From: Clostridium bovifaecis
GTDB lineage: Bacteria; Bacillota; Clostridia; Clostridiales; Clostridiaceae
Direction of reading: 5' to 3'
Length of the DNA: 64,000 nucleotides
Assembly (NCBI GenBank): GCA_009738435.1
Contig: CP046522.1
Coordinates: forward strand, 1,953,249 to 2,017,248
The translations under genes and the position numbers were made by a program. Positions 55,711-64,000 of the stretch are shown in pieces (the stretch's first letter is position 1; each line of letters begins with the position of its first letter). The notes under the pieces were generated by a model, which did not search any database, was not told the origin of the DNA, and saw only the letters and a program-made list of their open reading frames with translations.

Positions 55711-55950
55711 CTATTTCATCATTTCGTTCTGAACTAAATAAGCCTGCTTCCATTGTTTTACTTGAAAACTAATTTCCTTTCCTGCATCGAATGCTAAAGG
55801 GATATAGCCTTCATATCTCTGTGTATGTAAATCAAATCCAGTAGTAGGTTTAACTAAGTTATCATCTATAACTCTTAAAATTCCAAATTCTTCACAAACC
55901 GGATTATAATACTCTGCAAAAGAAAAATGAAATATATTCTCTAAAAACAA
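55711..55950 (-). pseudogene. Pirin-family remnant with internal deletion
   Basis: The first 40 residues match the pirin cupin core (FHFSFAEYYNPVCEEFGILR, IDDNLVKPTTGFDLHTQRY), but the usual N-terminus is missing, the second metal histidine of the HxH motif is replaced (LHTQ), and the chain jumps to a segment from much later in the fold (DAGKEISFQVKQWKQAYLVQ), where it ends. At 79 residues against about 230, it is a degraded gene with a large internal deletion. No start codon with a good ribosome binding site was found. Confidence 0.75.
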
Positions 55951-56126
55951 TATTTATTATTATTTTATACCCATATACTGTCAGCAATGATATAATTATT
56001 GTGTCAATTGAGAGCGAATTTCCTTTTTATAATATAAGCATTAAATAGTAGGGATGTTAAATAAGATAAACACCCTCATAGTATCTATGTAAACAAGAAA
56101 TAAATATAGATAAAGGTGGTATTCTA

Positions 56127-56903
56127 ATGACTAGTGATAAAATTTCAATTATCTTATTAGGAAATGAAGGTATTCTTATAAAACAAAATGATACTAAAAT
56201 CCTTGTAGATGCTTTACATGACAAAAATAATGCTGGATTCAGCCCAGTGCCCAGCTCTATTCTTGAAGATTTACTACTAGATCATAAACCTTTTGATAAT
56301 ATAGATTATGTCCTTTTTACTCACTGCCACAGCGACCATTTTAGTTCAAGTATTCTTAAAAAATACTTAATTGATAGAAGTTTAGATGGGCTTTTCCTTC
56401 CACAAAATCAATCAAAACATTATAATGACCTAAGTGCTGCGACTTCACGTCTTAATATACCTATTCATTATTTGAATATACCTTTATATGAAAAGCAATC
56501 CTTTGCCCTCAAAAAAGGCATAAAATTAACCTGCTTTAACTCTGTACATGCCGGTGATCAATTTGCTCATATTGAGAACTATTGTTATCTAATCGCTTTT
56601 GATAACAATAGTATCTTGATTATTGGTGATGCTGATTATAAAAGCGATTATTTTGACTACGTATTGATGGGATCAAAAGTTGATACTTTGCTTGTAAATC
56701 CTCTTTACATAAATAACCCTTTAGGTAGAAATGTGATAACTAGAATAAATCCGTCTCAGCTTGTTGTTTATCATATTCCTTTTAAAAGTGATGATGCTAT
56801 AGGCTTTAGGAATATGGTAAAACGTGATTTGATACGCTATCAAAATGTTCTTCCTAAAACAATGGTTCTACAGGATGAACTTCAAGAAATATATTTAATT
56901 TAA
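56127..56903 (+). CDS. MBL-fold metallohydrolase
   Basis: A 258-residue metallo-beta-lactamase-fold protein of the UlaG/YtkL-like kind. Metal motif FTHCHSDHFSSSI (HxHxDH, near residues 68-73), then a histidine in NSVHAGDQFAHIENYC and the bridging aspartate in SILIIGDADYKSD, with a final His in LVVYHIPF. Likely a soluble hydrolase with two metals; substrate unknown. Start ATG 56127 follows AAAGGTGG. Alone between a pirin remnant and the SHOCT gene. Confidence 0.88.
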   Translation: MTSDKISIILLGNEGILIKQNDTKILVDALHDKNNAGFSPVPSSILEDLLLDHKPFDNIDYVLFTHCHSDHFSSSILKKYLIDRSLDGLFLPQNQSKHYNDLSAATSRLNIPIHYLNIPLYEKQSFALKKGIKLTCFNSVHAGDQFAHIENYCYLIAFDNNSILIIGDADYKSDYFDYVLMGSKVDTLLVNPLYINNPLGRNVITRINPSQLVVYHIPFKSDDAIGFRNMVKRDLIRYQNVLPKTMVLQDELQEIYLI

Positions 56904-57074
56904 GAAGCTGTTTTACCAAACTTAGATATAAAATTCTTTTTAGTAATCAACTTCAAGTATCATAGTATATAGCAATCCTATAAAAACTTGTTTATATATC
57001 TCCACAATTCCTCCATAATTAGCTTATATAATTGATTCATAAAGAAAAATAAATCGATCTGGAGGGATTCACGT

Positions 57075-57326
57075 ATGTTTTGTAATAGTTTTGGTCCATA
57101 CGGATTTGGTTCTCCAAGCTCTATAGGATTTGGATGGATGTTTCTTGTAATGGGTCTTAGACTGCTTGTATTTATTGGATTAATAGTTCTTGCTATAAAA
57201 CTGTTTAAAAATCACACTAATAAATCAAAAGATTCAATGAGATTGCTGGATGAAAGATTTGCAAAAGGAGAAATCAATGAAGAAGAATATCTAAAAATAA
57301 GAACTATTCTTTCACAAAAAAACTAG
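57075..57326 (+). CDS. Small membrane protein with SHOCT domain
   Basis: 83 residues: a Gly/Phe-rich start (MFCNSFGPYGFGSPSSIGFG), one membrane helix (GLRLLVFIGLIVLAIKLFK) and a C-terminal SHOCT motif (RLLDERFAKGEINEEEYLKI). Short SHOCT membrane proteins are often found next to metal-responsive two-component systems and copper genes, as here. Start ATG 57075 follows GGAGGGATT. Ends in its own terminator, so it may be transcribed apart from the response regulator. Confidence 0.85.
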   Translation: MFCNSFGPYGFGSPSSIGFGWMFLVMGLRLLVFIGLIVLAIKLFKNHTNKSKDSMRLLDERFAKGEINEEEYLKIRTILSQKN

Positions 57327-57350
57327 AGGACATGCTCTCTAGTTTTTTTT
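57316..57350 (+). terminator. Terminator of the SHOCT gene
   Basis: AAAACTAGAG (57319-57328) pairs with CTCTAGTTTT (57337-57346), followed by a T tract. Confidence 0.8.
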
Positions 57351-57402
57351 ACAAGCGTGAATTATAATATACTCACTATAATTAATATTTGAGGTGGTAT
57401 TT

Positions 57403-58116
57403 TTGAATAATGAATTTACAATATTAGTAGTTGACGATGAAAAGAAAATACTGGATGTTATTGAAGCTTATCTAAAAAAAGATAACTTTAAAGTAGTTAC
57501 TGCAGTGGATGGTGAGGCTGCGTTGGATGCGCTTAGTAAGGAAACTATTCATCTTATAATATTAGACTTAATGCTTCCTAAGTTATCTGGGGAAGATGTA
57601 TGCCGCAGAGTAAGAGCCACTTCTAATGTTCCTATCATAATGCTTACAGCTAAGGCAGAGGAAGATGAAAGGATAGACGGAATATCTATAGGTGCAGATG
57701 ATTACTTAACTAAACCCTTTAGTGCTCGTGAACTAGTAGTAAGAGTAAGAGCCTTACTTCGAAGGTCCTATAGAAATACAATCCCTCTTGCTGATGTTTT
57801 AAGCTTTAATAATGGTGATTTAGAAGTCGATATAAAAAAGGTAATCACTAAAAAGCAAGGTAGAACAGTAGCCTTAACCGCAAATGAATTTAAGATATTA
57901 ACAATATTTCTTACAAGCCCAGGGCAAGTACTTTCTAGGGAGCAGCTCGTAGAGAAAGCCTTTGGAATAGACTATGAAGGTTTTGATAGAACAGTGGATA
58001 CCTACATTAAAAATATTCGTCATAAAATAGAAGATAATCCAAAAGAGCCAAAGTATATAACAACTATCTATGGTATGGGATATAAGTTTATTCCTAATCC
58101 CAATGAGGTGAAATAA
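57403..58116 (+). CDS. OmpR/PhoB-family response regulator
   Basis: A 237-residue DNA-binding regulator: receiver domain with phospho-acceptor Asp55 (LIILDLMLPKLSG), acidic pair DDEK at 11-14, Thr in IMLTAKAEEDE and Lys in DDYLTKPFSARE; then a winged-helix C-terminus (LTANEFKILTIFLTSPGQVL, GFDRTVDTYIKNIRHKIEDN, TIYGMGYKF). Start TTG 57403 follows GAGGTGG; the GTG at 57394 overlaps that site. Overlaps the sensor kinase by one base and precedes the HMA-SafE-cupredoxin gene, so copper response is likely. Confidence 0.93.
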   Translation: MNNEFTILVVDDEKKILDVIEAYLKKDNFKVVTAVDGEAALDALSKETIHLIILDLMLPKLSGEDVCRRVRATSNVPIIMLTAKAEEDERIDGISIGADDYLTKPFSARELVVRVRALLRRSYRNTIPLADVLSFNNGDLEVDIKKVITKKQGRTVALTANEFKILTIFLTSPGQVLSREQLVEKAFGIDYEGFDRTVDTYIKNIRHKIEDNPKEPKYITTIYGMGYKFIPNPNEVK

Positions 58117-59507
58117 TGAAGATATCTCTAATGAAAAAACTATCTTTGGGATTCCTTTTGACAATCTTAGGCTCTATTGTTTTAACAAGTCTTATATCTA
58201 ACTATACAGTAGGAAAAGAATTTAGAAAATATTTATTTGATGAGCATAAATTAAAAATAGATAATGTGATAAAGCTAGTTGAGGATTTATATAATGAGCA
58301 GAATAGCTTTTCCAATATTAATCAATATGAAATACAAAGATATGCTGAGATGGAAGAGTTGTATGTTGAAATAAGGGATTTATCTAATGATACCATATAT
58401 TCTTCTGGCAATTCTCACCTAATGCATAAAAATATGATGGAAAATATGATGGGTCCTATGATGAGCAATTTCTCTAAAATGAATATAGGTGAATATACGG
58501 AAAATAAATATCCTTTGATTATAGATAATAAAAATGTGGGGACGATAGTCATTGGCTATTTTGGTACTTCATATTTATCTTCTGGCTCAGTCACTTTTAT
58601 AAATACTCTAAATCATTCTTTTATTTTATCTGCCTTTATAGCCTTAATTTTTGGGCTAATAATAAGCATAATTATTTCAAGACAGCTCTCAAAGCCACTT
58701 GTCAAAATAACAGAAACTGCAAATGAAATGAGAGATGGTAATCTTTCAGTACGAGCCTTAGTTAATACAAACACAAAAGAAATATCCGAGCTTTCTAGCT
58801 CAATAAATTACTTGGCAGAAACATTAAGCAAACAAGAAATGCTCAGAAAAAGGTTAACATCAGATATGGCTCATGAATTGAGGACTCCACTAACTACGCT
58901 AAAAACTCATGTTGAAGCATTTATTGATGGCATATGGGAGCCCTCTGTTGAAAGATTAGAAGACTTTTATGAAGAAATAGAAAGACTTACAAAGCTTGTA
59001 GATAACCTTCGGAATTTAGCTAGAATTGAGCAGGCAAATCTTAACTTAAATAAAAGCTATGTTAATTTATCTAATGAATTAGATAAAATTATAGATGCCT
59101 TTAAGCCCTTATATATAAAAAAGAATTATGAATTGACTTCAAATATACCCCTAGAAGTAAACGCAACATTAGATAAGGATAAGTTTAAGCAAATAATGAA
59201 TAATCTACTTTTAAACTCCTATAAGTATTTAAAACCAAATGGTAAGGTTGAAGTAATTTTAAGGAAAGAAAAACAAAGTATTATAATTAAAGTCATTGAT
59301 AATGGCATAGGTATTTCTGAAAAGGATTTGCCTTATATATTTGAGCGATTCTATAGAAGTGATGTATCTCGCACTAAACATACAGGGGGATCAGGTATAG
59401 GTCTTACAATCACAAAATCACTAGTTGAAGCTCACGGCGGCAAAATATATGTTGAAAGCAAATTAAATGAAGGAACTACTTTTTCAATCGAATTTCCAGC
59501 TACCTGA
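58116..59507 (+). CDS. Sensor histidine kinase with Met-rich extracellular loop
   Basis: 463 residues. Two membrane helices (about 8-28 and 166-188) bracket an extracytoplasmic domain that contains a Met-rich stretch HLMHKNMMENMMGPMMSNF (101-119), a good Cu(I)/Ag(I) ligand set. HAMP follows, then HisKA with MAHELRTPLTTLKTH (His253) and HATPase_c (NLLLNSYKYLKPNG, DNGIGISEKDL, GGSGIGLTITKSL). Paired with the response regulator (ATGA overlap). A metal-sensing role is inferred from the Met cluster and the downstream copper-type protein. Confidence 0.9.
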   Translation: MKISLMKKLSLGFLLTILGSIVLTSLISNYTVGKEFRKYLFDEHKLKIDNVIKLVEDLYNEQNSFSNINQYEIQRYAEMEELYVEIRDLSNDTIYSSGNSHLMHKNMMENMMGPMMSNFSKMNIGEYTENKYPLIIDNKNVGTIVIGYFGTSYLSSGSVTFINTLNHSFILSAFIALIFGLIISIIISRQLSKPLVKITETANEMRDGNLSVRALVNTNTKEISELSSSINYLAETLSKQEMLRKRLTSDMAHELRTPLTTLKTHVEAFIDGIWEPSVERLEDFYEEIERLTKLVDNLRNLARIEQANLNLNKSYVNLSNELDKIIDAFKPLYIKKNYELTSNIPLEVNATLDKDKFKQIMNNLLLNSYKYLKPNGKVEVILRKEKQSIIIKVIDNGIGISEKDLPYIFERFYRSDVSRTKHTGGSGIGLTITKSLVEAHGGKIYVESKLNEGTTFSIEFPAT

Positions 59508-59644
59508 TAATTCATTCTCAAACAATTAATTTAATCTCTTATCTTCATAAAATCAACATATCTATTTTATATACTTTACTTACCATTAAAGAGTTTACTT
59601 TTTAATAAAGAAAGGTGAAAATTCAATTTGTAATGGAGGATTTT

Positions 59645-61465
59645 ATGAGTATTAAAAGAGTAAAATTTAGGGTGTACGATATGACCTGTACATCCTGCGA
59701 GAATCGAGTTGAAAAAGCTGTTAGAAAATTAAATGGCGTATCTATGGTAAAAGCCAGCTATAGTGCTCAACTAGCAGAGGTTGAGTATGATGATGAATTG
59801 TGTAGTTCAAATAAGGTTAAATCTGCCATTAAAAGCGCCGGGTATACAACAGAGAGTTCTAACGATCATAAGTTTATGGGAATTCTTATAATAGTGGCTG
59901 CTGTAGTATTGCTTGGTTTAAATACAAGCGGCTTCGATATGGAATCAAGGCTTACTAATGCTTCTTATGCTGTCCTTTTTCTTGTAGGAATCCTTACATC
60001 AATTCACTGTGTAGGTATGTGCGGAGGAATTATGCTTTCACAAAGCTTATCTACCGAAAGTAAGAGTAAATTTGAAGCTATCAAACCAGCGCTTTTATAT
60101 AATTTAGGGAGAGTTATAGCCTATACCTTCCTCGGCGGGCTAATCGGTGCTCTTGGTTCTGTATTCTCACTTACAATTACAACAAAAGCAGTTATGCAAA
60201 TACTTGCTGGTGCTTTTATGATTATGATGGGCTTTAACATGGCAGGCTTTAGTCTCTTTAGAAGATTCCATATCAAGCTGCCTCATGCTGCATGTAAAGT
60301 TAAGAGCAAGTCAGGATCTCCACTTATAGTTGGATTGTTAAATGGACTTATGCCTTGTGGTCCTCTGCAAACTATGCAGTTATTTGCCCTTGGTACAGGT
60401 AGTGCTGTAAAAGGTGCTTTATCTATGTTTGTGTTTGCTATAGGAACTGTACCACTAATGTTAACCTTCGGTGCGATATCAGGAATTTTAAGCAAAGGCT
60501 ATACAAAGAAGATTCTTAAATTTAGCGGGATTCTTATTATAGCTCTTGGTTTAATAATGGGTAACAGAGGATTTACACTTGCTGGAATAAACATTAATCC
60601 TTTAACAGCTCTTGCTAGCACCTCTAAGGCTTTACTTGGTAATAATTCTTCAGCAGCAGGTGGAGCAAATGTAGCTAAAGCTACTATTCAAGATGGAGTT
60701 CAAGTTATTAATATGACTGCTGATAACAACGGTTATACTCCTAATGCATTTTATATTCAAAAAGGAATGCCTGTAAAATGGATAATTGATGGAAAAGAAC
60801 TTAATTCTTGTAATAACGCTATTGTGGTGCAGGCTTTAAATCGTGAAGTAAAATTAAAGCGTGGCGAAAATATTATAGAATTTACTCCAGATGGCAAAGA
60901 TATAAATTTTAGCTGTTGGATGGGTATGATACGAGGTGTAATTAAGGTTGTCGATAATCTTAGCTCTGTAGACACATCGAAATCTGATCCGTCATTACCT
61001 CCTGCAAGTACTGGTCCTAGCTGCTGCGCAGCTCCTATAGATGACGATTCTGAGTATTCTAGTCAGCCTAGTATCTATGGCAGCGATTTAACTAAAGTTC
61101 CAACAAAAACTCTAATAAACAAAGCTTCGGTTTCAGAAAAATATCAAAGTGCAAAATTTAAGGGTATTGGCTATGAATTACAGCCTCTAATAGTAGTTAC
61201 AGGTAACAGTAAAAAAACAAAACTCACCTTTGATTTAAGTGCTTTTGATAATGCTGAAGGAAAGTATCTCCTGTTAGACGCAGCTACCGGGGTTGAAGTT
61301 TATTCCTTCACTGCAAAGAAAGGTATAAATGAAGTAGAATTTATTCCTGAAAAGGCTGGTGCTTATGCAATCCTTAAGGATGACTTTGTTCTTGGAATAA
61401 TTGAAGTAGTTGATGATTTAGAAACTGCAGATTTAGAGCAAGTAAGAAATAAGTATCTTAAATAG
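59645..61465 (+). CDS. HMA - SafE/DsbD-like membrane - cupredoxin fusion protein
   Basis: 606 residues from ATG 59645 (GGAGGATTTT upstream). Domains: an N-terminal heavy-metal-associated domain (YDMTCTSCENRV, Cys15/18); a sulfite-exporter TauE/SafE (DsbD-like) six-helix core with IHCVGMCGGIML (121-132) and LMPCGPLQT (235-243); an extracytoplasmic cupredoxin-like domain (about 355-435) whose likely copper ligands are Cys389 (NSCNN) and FSCWMGM (422-428); a Cys pair PSCCAAP; and a final beta domain (about 500-590). This layout fits copper passage and maturation at the membrane. Downstream of the Met-rich two-component system, with a palindromic terminator after it. Confidence 0.88.
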   Translation: MSIKRVKFRVYDMTCTSCENRVEKAVRKLNGVSMVKASYSAQLAEVEYDDELCSSNKVKSAIKSAGYTTESSNDHKFMGILIIVAAVVLLGLNTSGFDMESRLTNASYAVLFLVGILTSIHCVGMCGGIMLSQSLSTESKSKFEAIKPALLYNLGRVIAYTFLGGLIGALGSVFSLTITTKAVMQILAGAFMIMMGFNMAGFSLFRRFHIKLPHAACKVKSKSGSPLIVGLLNGLMPCGPLQTMQLFALGTGSAVKGALSMFVFAIGTVPLMLTFGAISGILSKGYTKKILKFSGILIIALGLIMGNRGFTLAGININPLTALASTSKALLGNNSSAAGGANVAKATIQDGVQVINMTADNNGYTPNAFYIQKGMPVKWIIDGKELNSCNNAIVVQALNREVKLKRGENIIEFTPDGKDINFSCWMGMIRGVIKVVDNLSSVDTSKSDPSLPPASTGPSCCAAPIDDDSEYSSQPSIYGSDLTKVPTKTLINKASVSEKYQSAKFKGIGYELQPLIVVTGNSKKTKLTFDLSAFDNAEGKYLLLDAATGVEVYSFTAKKGINEVEFIPEKAGAYAILKDDFVLGIIEVVDDLETADLEQVRNKYLK

Positions 61466-61486
61466 ACACAATTGTACCTTAAAAAG

Positions 61487-61530
61487 CTAAAAAGCTGTAT
61501 ACGATACTAGTATCGTATACAGCTTTTTAG
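61487..61530. terminator. Terminator formed by a perfect 44-bp palindrome
   Basis: 22-bp arms with no unpaired loop, from CTAAAAAGCTG (61487) through the ACTAGT centre to CAGCTTTTTAG (61530). It sits 22 bp after the HMA-SafE stop. Confidence 0.7.
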
Positions 61531-61790
61531 TATGTTTTCAAGATATATTTATTGACAAATTGTTGATAGCGAAAATAAATTCAATATTTACCTATAAGAC
61601 TTATTTTAATTATGAAAAAATAAGTCTTTTACTTATAATTAGGACTTTCTACTATAGACTAATTTCTTCATATTTTCTACATAATTCGACAATATACTAT
61701 ATGTGTAGTATGTTAATCAATACTCCATCCTTTAATTGATTAATTACTTCTCTATGAATGTAATCCCCCCAAATTTACATTCATCTTCAC

Positions 61791-61830
61791 AACAAAGAAA
61801 AATCTGCATGAATGCAGATTTTTCTTTGTT
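61791..61830. terminator. Near-perfect hairpin, probable terminator
   Basis: AACAAAGAAAAATCTGCAT (61791-61809) pairs with ATGCAGATTTTTCTTTGTT (61812-61830); 19-bp arms, 2-nt spacer. Downstream of the lipoprotein gene on the minus strand. Confidence 0.7.
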
Positions 61831-61924
61831 AGTTTTTTCTATTTATAATTTTCTCTGAATAAGTTTTCCATTTAAACATAGTACTGCAGATCATACCTCG
61901 CCTAGTAACGAGGATGGTTACCTA

Positions 61925-62644
61925 CTACTTCTTTATATCATATATCTTGACTATCTGATCTGGATTTTCTCCCATGCCCATGTCATCTCTACTTGCTGGC
62001 TTAAATGTCCAGCCACTACTCTCAAGTTTATTTAAATCAAGTCCAGCTTTTACAAGAGGTTCTGCCTTTAATGCAAATATCATATCTGCATCGTTTAATC
62101 CTAGCTTTTCTGTCCACTGAACTTCATTTCCTTCTCCCAGCCTTAATGCATAATGCTTCTGACTCTTGTGATATTTTATAATATTATTATCTTCTTTTAG
62201 CAGCCTTCTCATAGAATCCTCTGAACCATTAGAAGTTTGTTTTTTGTCACTTACATTATAAGGCTTAATTAATCTATTAGGTAAATCTGCTCCCATATCA
62301 TCTTTTCCAGCAGGCTCATATATCCATTCATTTTTATCAAGTTTGCTAACATCTAATCCAGCTTTGATAAGTGGATCAGCTAGCATCACTACAGCAAAAT
62401 CTGCCTTATTTGCTGACATATCTTTGCTCCATTCAAACTTTTCTCCTGTTGGCAACTGAAATCCCCAATGCTGTAATGCACTATGAAAACCCTTACTATC
62501 CGGGTAAGCCTTTACAATCTCATTAAAAGCTTTAAGTCCATTATCTGCCTCTTTGTTTCCGGTCGATGTTCTACTGCATCCTGCAAATGATATCATCAAA
62601 ATCGAAGAAGCGAGTATGGCTGCCACTTTACCTGTTTTATTCAT
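61925..62644 (-). CDS. Lipoprotein with an internally duplicated domain, unknown function
   Basis: 239 residues. A signal peptide with lipobox SFAGC (Cys23) predicts an extracellular lipid-anchored protein. The mature part holds two copies of one 85-90-residue unit: LIKAGLDVSKLDKNEWIYEP then AGKDDMG in the first, LVKAGLDLNKLESSGWTFKP then ASRDDMG in the second, each preceded by a W-containing EFKW/VQWTEK-type strand. I do not recognise the domain. Start ATG 62644 follows AAAGGAG. It sits directly downstream of a sensor kinase on the same strand, so it may be part of, or sensed by, that system. Confidence 0.8.
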   Translation of the reverse strand: MNKTGKVAAILASSILMISFAGCSRTSTGNKEADNGLKAFNEIVKAYPDSKGFHSALQHWGFQLPTGEKFEWSKDMSANKADFAVVMLADPLIKAGLDVSKLDKNEWIYEPAGKDDMGADLPNRLIKPYNVSDKKQTSNGSEDSMRRLLKEDNNIIKYHKSQKHYALRLGEGNEVQWTEKLGLNDADMIFALKAEPLVKAGLDLNKLESSGWTFKPASRDDMGMGENPDQIVKIYDIKK

Positions 62645-62763
62645 AAAATTACAACTCCTTTATTTAATTTGTTTGCTACAAATATATAATAGTTAAATTT
62701 TATGAAGACTGTATGAAGAAATAAAAAGTTTACAAATCGCCTACTTCTTCATAATATTTATAA

Positions 62764-64000
62764 TCATATAGATTTACTATGCCTATTGAAATAAACCCTA
62801 AAGGTAGTTCCTTCCCCCTCTTCACTTTCTACATCTACGCTTGCAGAATGAAGCTGCAATGTATTTTTAACAATAGTTAATCCTATGCCATTGCCTTCAA
62901 TTTCATGTCTACTCCTATCTCCCCTATAAAGTCGTTCAAATATAAAAGGTAAATCTTCTTTTTTAATTCCTATACCATTATCTTTAACTTCCACAATAAT
63001 ACTTTTATCATTATTGTATATAGAAATGTATATTTTCCCATATTCTTTACTGAATTTAATAGCATTAGATACTAAATTTATAAATACTTGTTTTAGCTTA
63101 TCTTTATCTCCAGTTACAAAATACTCTTCATTAGGAGCTATATTGCATTCTATCTTAATATTTTTCTTTTCTGCTAACATATAAAATTCCATATATATTT
63201 CTTTAATTAATTCTTCTAAAGATAATACTTCAAAATTAAGCTTTATGCCCTCAGATTCAAACTCTTTTAGTACATTCAAATTATTTAATAGTCTTCCAAA
63301 TCTAACTACTTCTTCATTGAGGTAATTTAGCCTTTCTGCTGTAACTGGAAAAACTCCATCTATCATAGCCTCTAAATTATTTTGCAACACGTTTAGCGGT
63401 GTTCTTATTTCATGGGATATATCAGAAACCAAACGTTTTCTAAGCATGTCCTGATATCTTAACTTTTCAGCTAGAATATTTACACTTTCTCTTAAATCCT
63501 CTAATTCTTTTATATCACTGCCTATATTTGATTTAGTATCAAAATTACCTTTTGATAGGCTTATAGACATATTAGCTACCTCTTTTATAGGGGTAGAAAA
63601 CTGGCTTGAAAAATAAAGGCTTACGGCTACTATAATAATAAGAGTTACTATGCCGCTAATAATAATACTTTTATTTATAGATGATTTGAAACTTATATCT
63701 GCATCACTTAATAGAACTGGAGAATATTGTCCAATTTCTACATAGCCAACTATCTTATTATTGGACTTTATTTCAAATTTTTGTGTAGTATATTCCTCTA
63801 TTTTCAGTTATCATTTTATTGAAATGATAACTACTTCTTATATCATTTGGATTCATCCCCCATATAGGCTTGTTTTTACTATCAAATAGTGTTAAGCAAT
63901 AATTTCCCATATAGGCTTCATGAGTTAGTTCCACGCCAGAATCCTCACTCCACTTTCCCTCTCTTTTGTATACTTGTTCAAAATATGATACTATTCTTTG
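62764..64000 (-). pseudogene. Sensor histidine kinase, 5' end outside window, frame-broken
   Basis: The continuous part (63570 down to 62764) has HAMP (ELEDLRESVNILAEKL), HisKA with VSDISHEIRTPLNVLQNN and HATPase_c (NLVSNAIKFSKEYGK, DNGIGIKKEDLPFI, GNGIGLTIVKNTL). Upstream coding continues to the window edge: an extracytoplasmic domain (AYMGNYCLTLFDSKNKPIWG) and a membrane helix before HAMP. The frame changes near 63805-63810: as written the upper part stops after TENRGIYYTKI, but one AT unit added to AAAATAGAGG gives TENIEEYTTQKFEIK. Its response regulator, if any, would lie beyond 64000. Lipoprotein gene follows downstream. Confidence 0.85.

Larger units (their letters stand above)
61466..61924. 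other. Intergenic region with several hairpins
   Basis: About 460 bp. It holds the 44-bp palindrome (61487-61530), a stem of AAGACTTATTTT with AAAATAAGTCTT (61597-61628), a stem TGAATGTAA/TTACATTCA around a C6 run (61755-61783) and the stem at 61791-61830. No convincing gene is seen. Confidence 0.6.

Noticed and set aside
61755..61783. Possible 28-codon micro-gene on the minus strand reading DYIHREVINQLKDGVLINIL after a G6 run
   Set aside because: It needs a frame change in the G6 run and lacks a good ribosome binding site; a simple hairpin explains the sequence as well.

Overview
The window looks like chromosome from a low-GC, spore-forming, butyrate-type anaerobe of Clostridium sensu stricto. 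The base composition is strongly AT-rich and genes carry canonical GGAGG ribosome binding sites. It contains an alpha/beta-type small acid-soluble spore protein, the complete acetyl-CoA-to-butyryl-CoA gene set (thiolase, hbd, crt, bcd, etfBA), an agr-type cyclic peptide locus and clostridial parE/parC. No tRNA, rRNA, CRISPR array, intact insertion sequence or prophage was seen.

Layout. 1-1.5 kb: two tandem soluble MCP-like genes. 1.5-14.3 kb: mostly housekeeping genes (topB, truA, DUF523/DUF1722, thioredoxin-like, hemolysin III, DUF1836, flavodoxin, murG, SASP, an orphan PAS histidine kinase, recJ). 14.3-18.2 kb: an endonuclease IV-like TIM barrel gene, a 36-residue small gene, asnB and a flavin reductase. 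18.2-21.3 kb: csoR-copA-copZ with a visible promoter and operator. 21.4-31.8 kb: M16 peptidase, GtrA, then the butyrate locus. In that locus crt and bcd-etfB-etfA have matching promoters that share a palindromic operator, an HxlR regulator is divergent from bcd, and a sigma-54 activator precedes hbd and faces a thiolase gene that has a near-perfect -24/-12 promoter. 31.8-33.7 kb: decayed RHS/LamG gene and repeat-rich DNA. 33.7-45.2 kb: parC, parE, TPR, GNAT, deoD, rpsD paralog, NUDIX, cfa and a second GNAT. 45.3-45.7 kb: a promoter-to-terminator unit of about 290 nt that reads as an unassigned structured RNA. 45.8-52.8 kb: MATE transporter, AraC-GH39-like regulator, a PAS histidine kinase, agrD, agrB and an AgrC-like membrane protein. 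53-56.9 kb: degV, nitroreductase, YdeI-like, a small gene, a pirin remnant and an MBL-fold protein. 57-61.5 kb: a second probable copper module (SHOCT protein, response regulator, Met-rich sensor kinase, HMA-SafE-cupredoxin fusion). 61.9-64 kb: a lipoprotein with an internal duplication and a partial histidine kinase.

Many genes start at TTG or GTG codons, or at an ATG a few codons inside the longest frame; ribosome binding sites were used to choose starts. At least seven otherwise intact genes are frame-broken (MCP2, truA, parE, cfa, MATE, AraC-GH39, agr kinase) and an eighth is broken at the right edge. Every break can be repaired by adding one base to a short homopolymer or one TA/AT unit to a short AT tract. 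Because parE is normally essential, a systematic deletion-type sequencing error is the simplest explanation. Slippage in a mismatch-repair-deficient strain is the biological alternative.

The most interesting items are the unassigned RNA at 45.3-45.6 kb, the agr locus with a separate AgrC-like membrane protein and a PAS kinase, the two-layer control of butyrate genes (sigma-54 for thiolase, shared operator for crt and bcd), and composite palindromic elements repeated at gene 3' ends.
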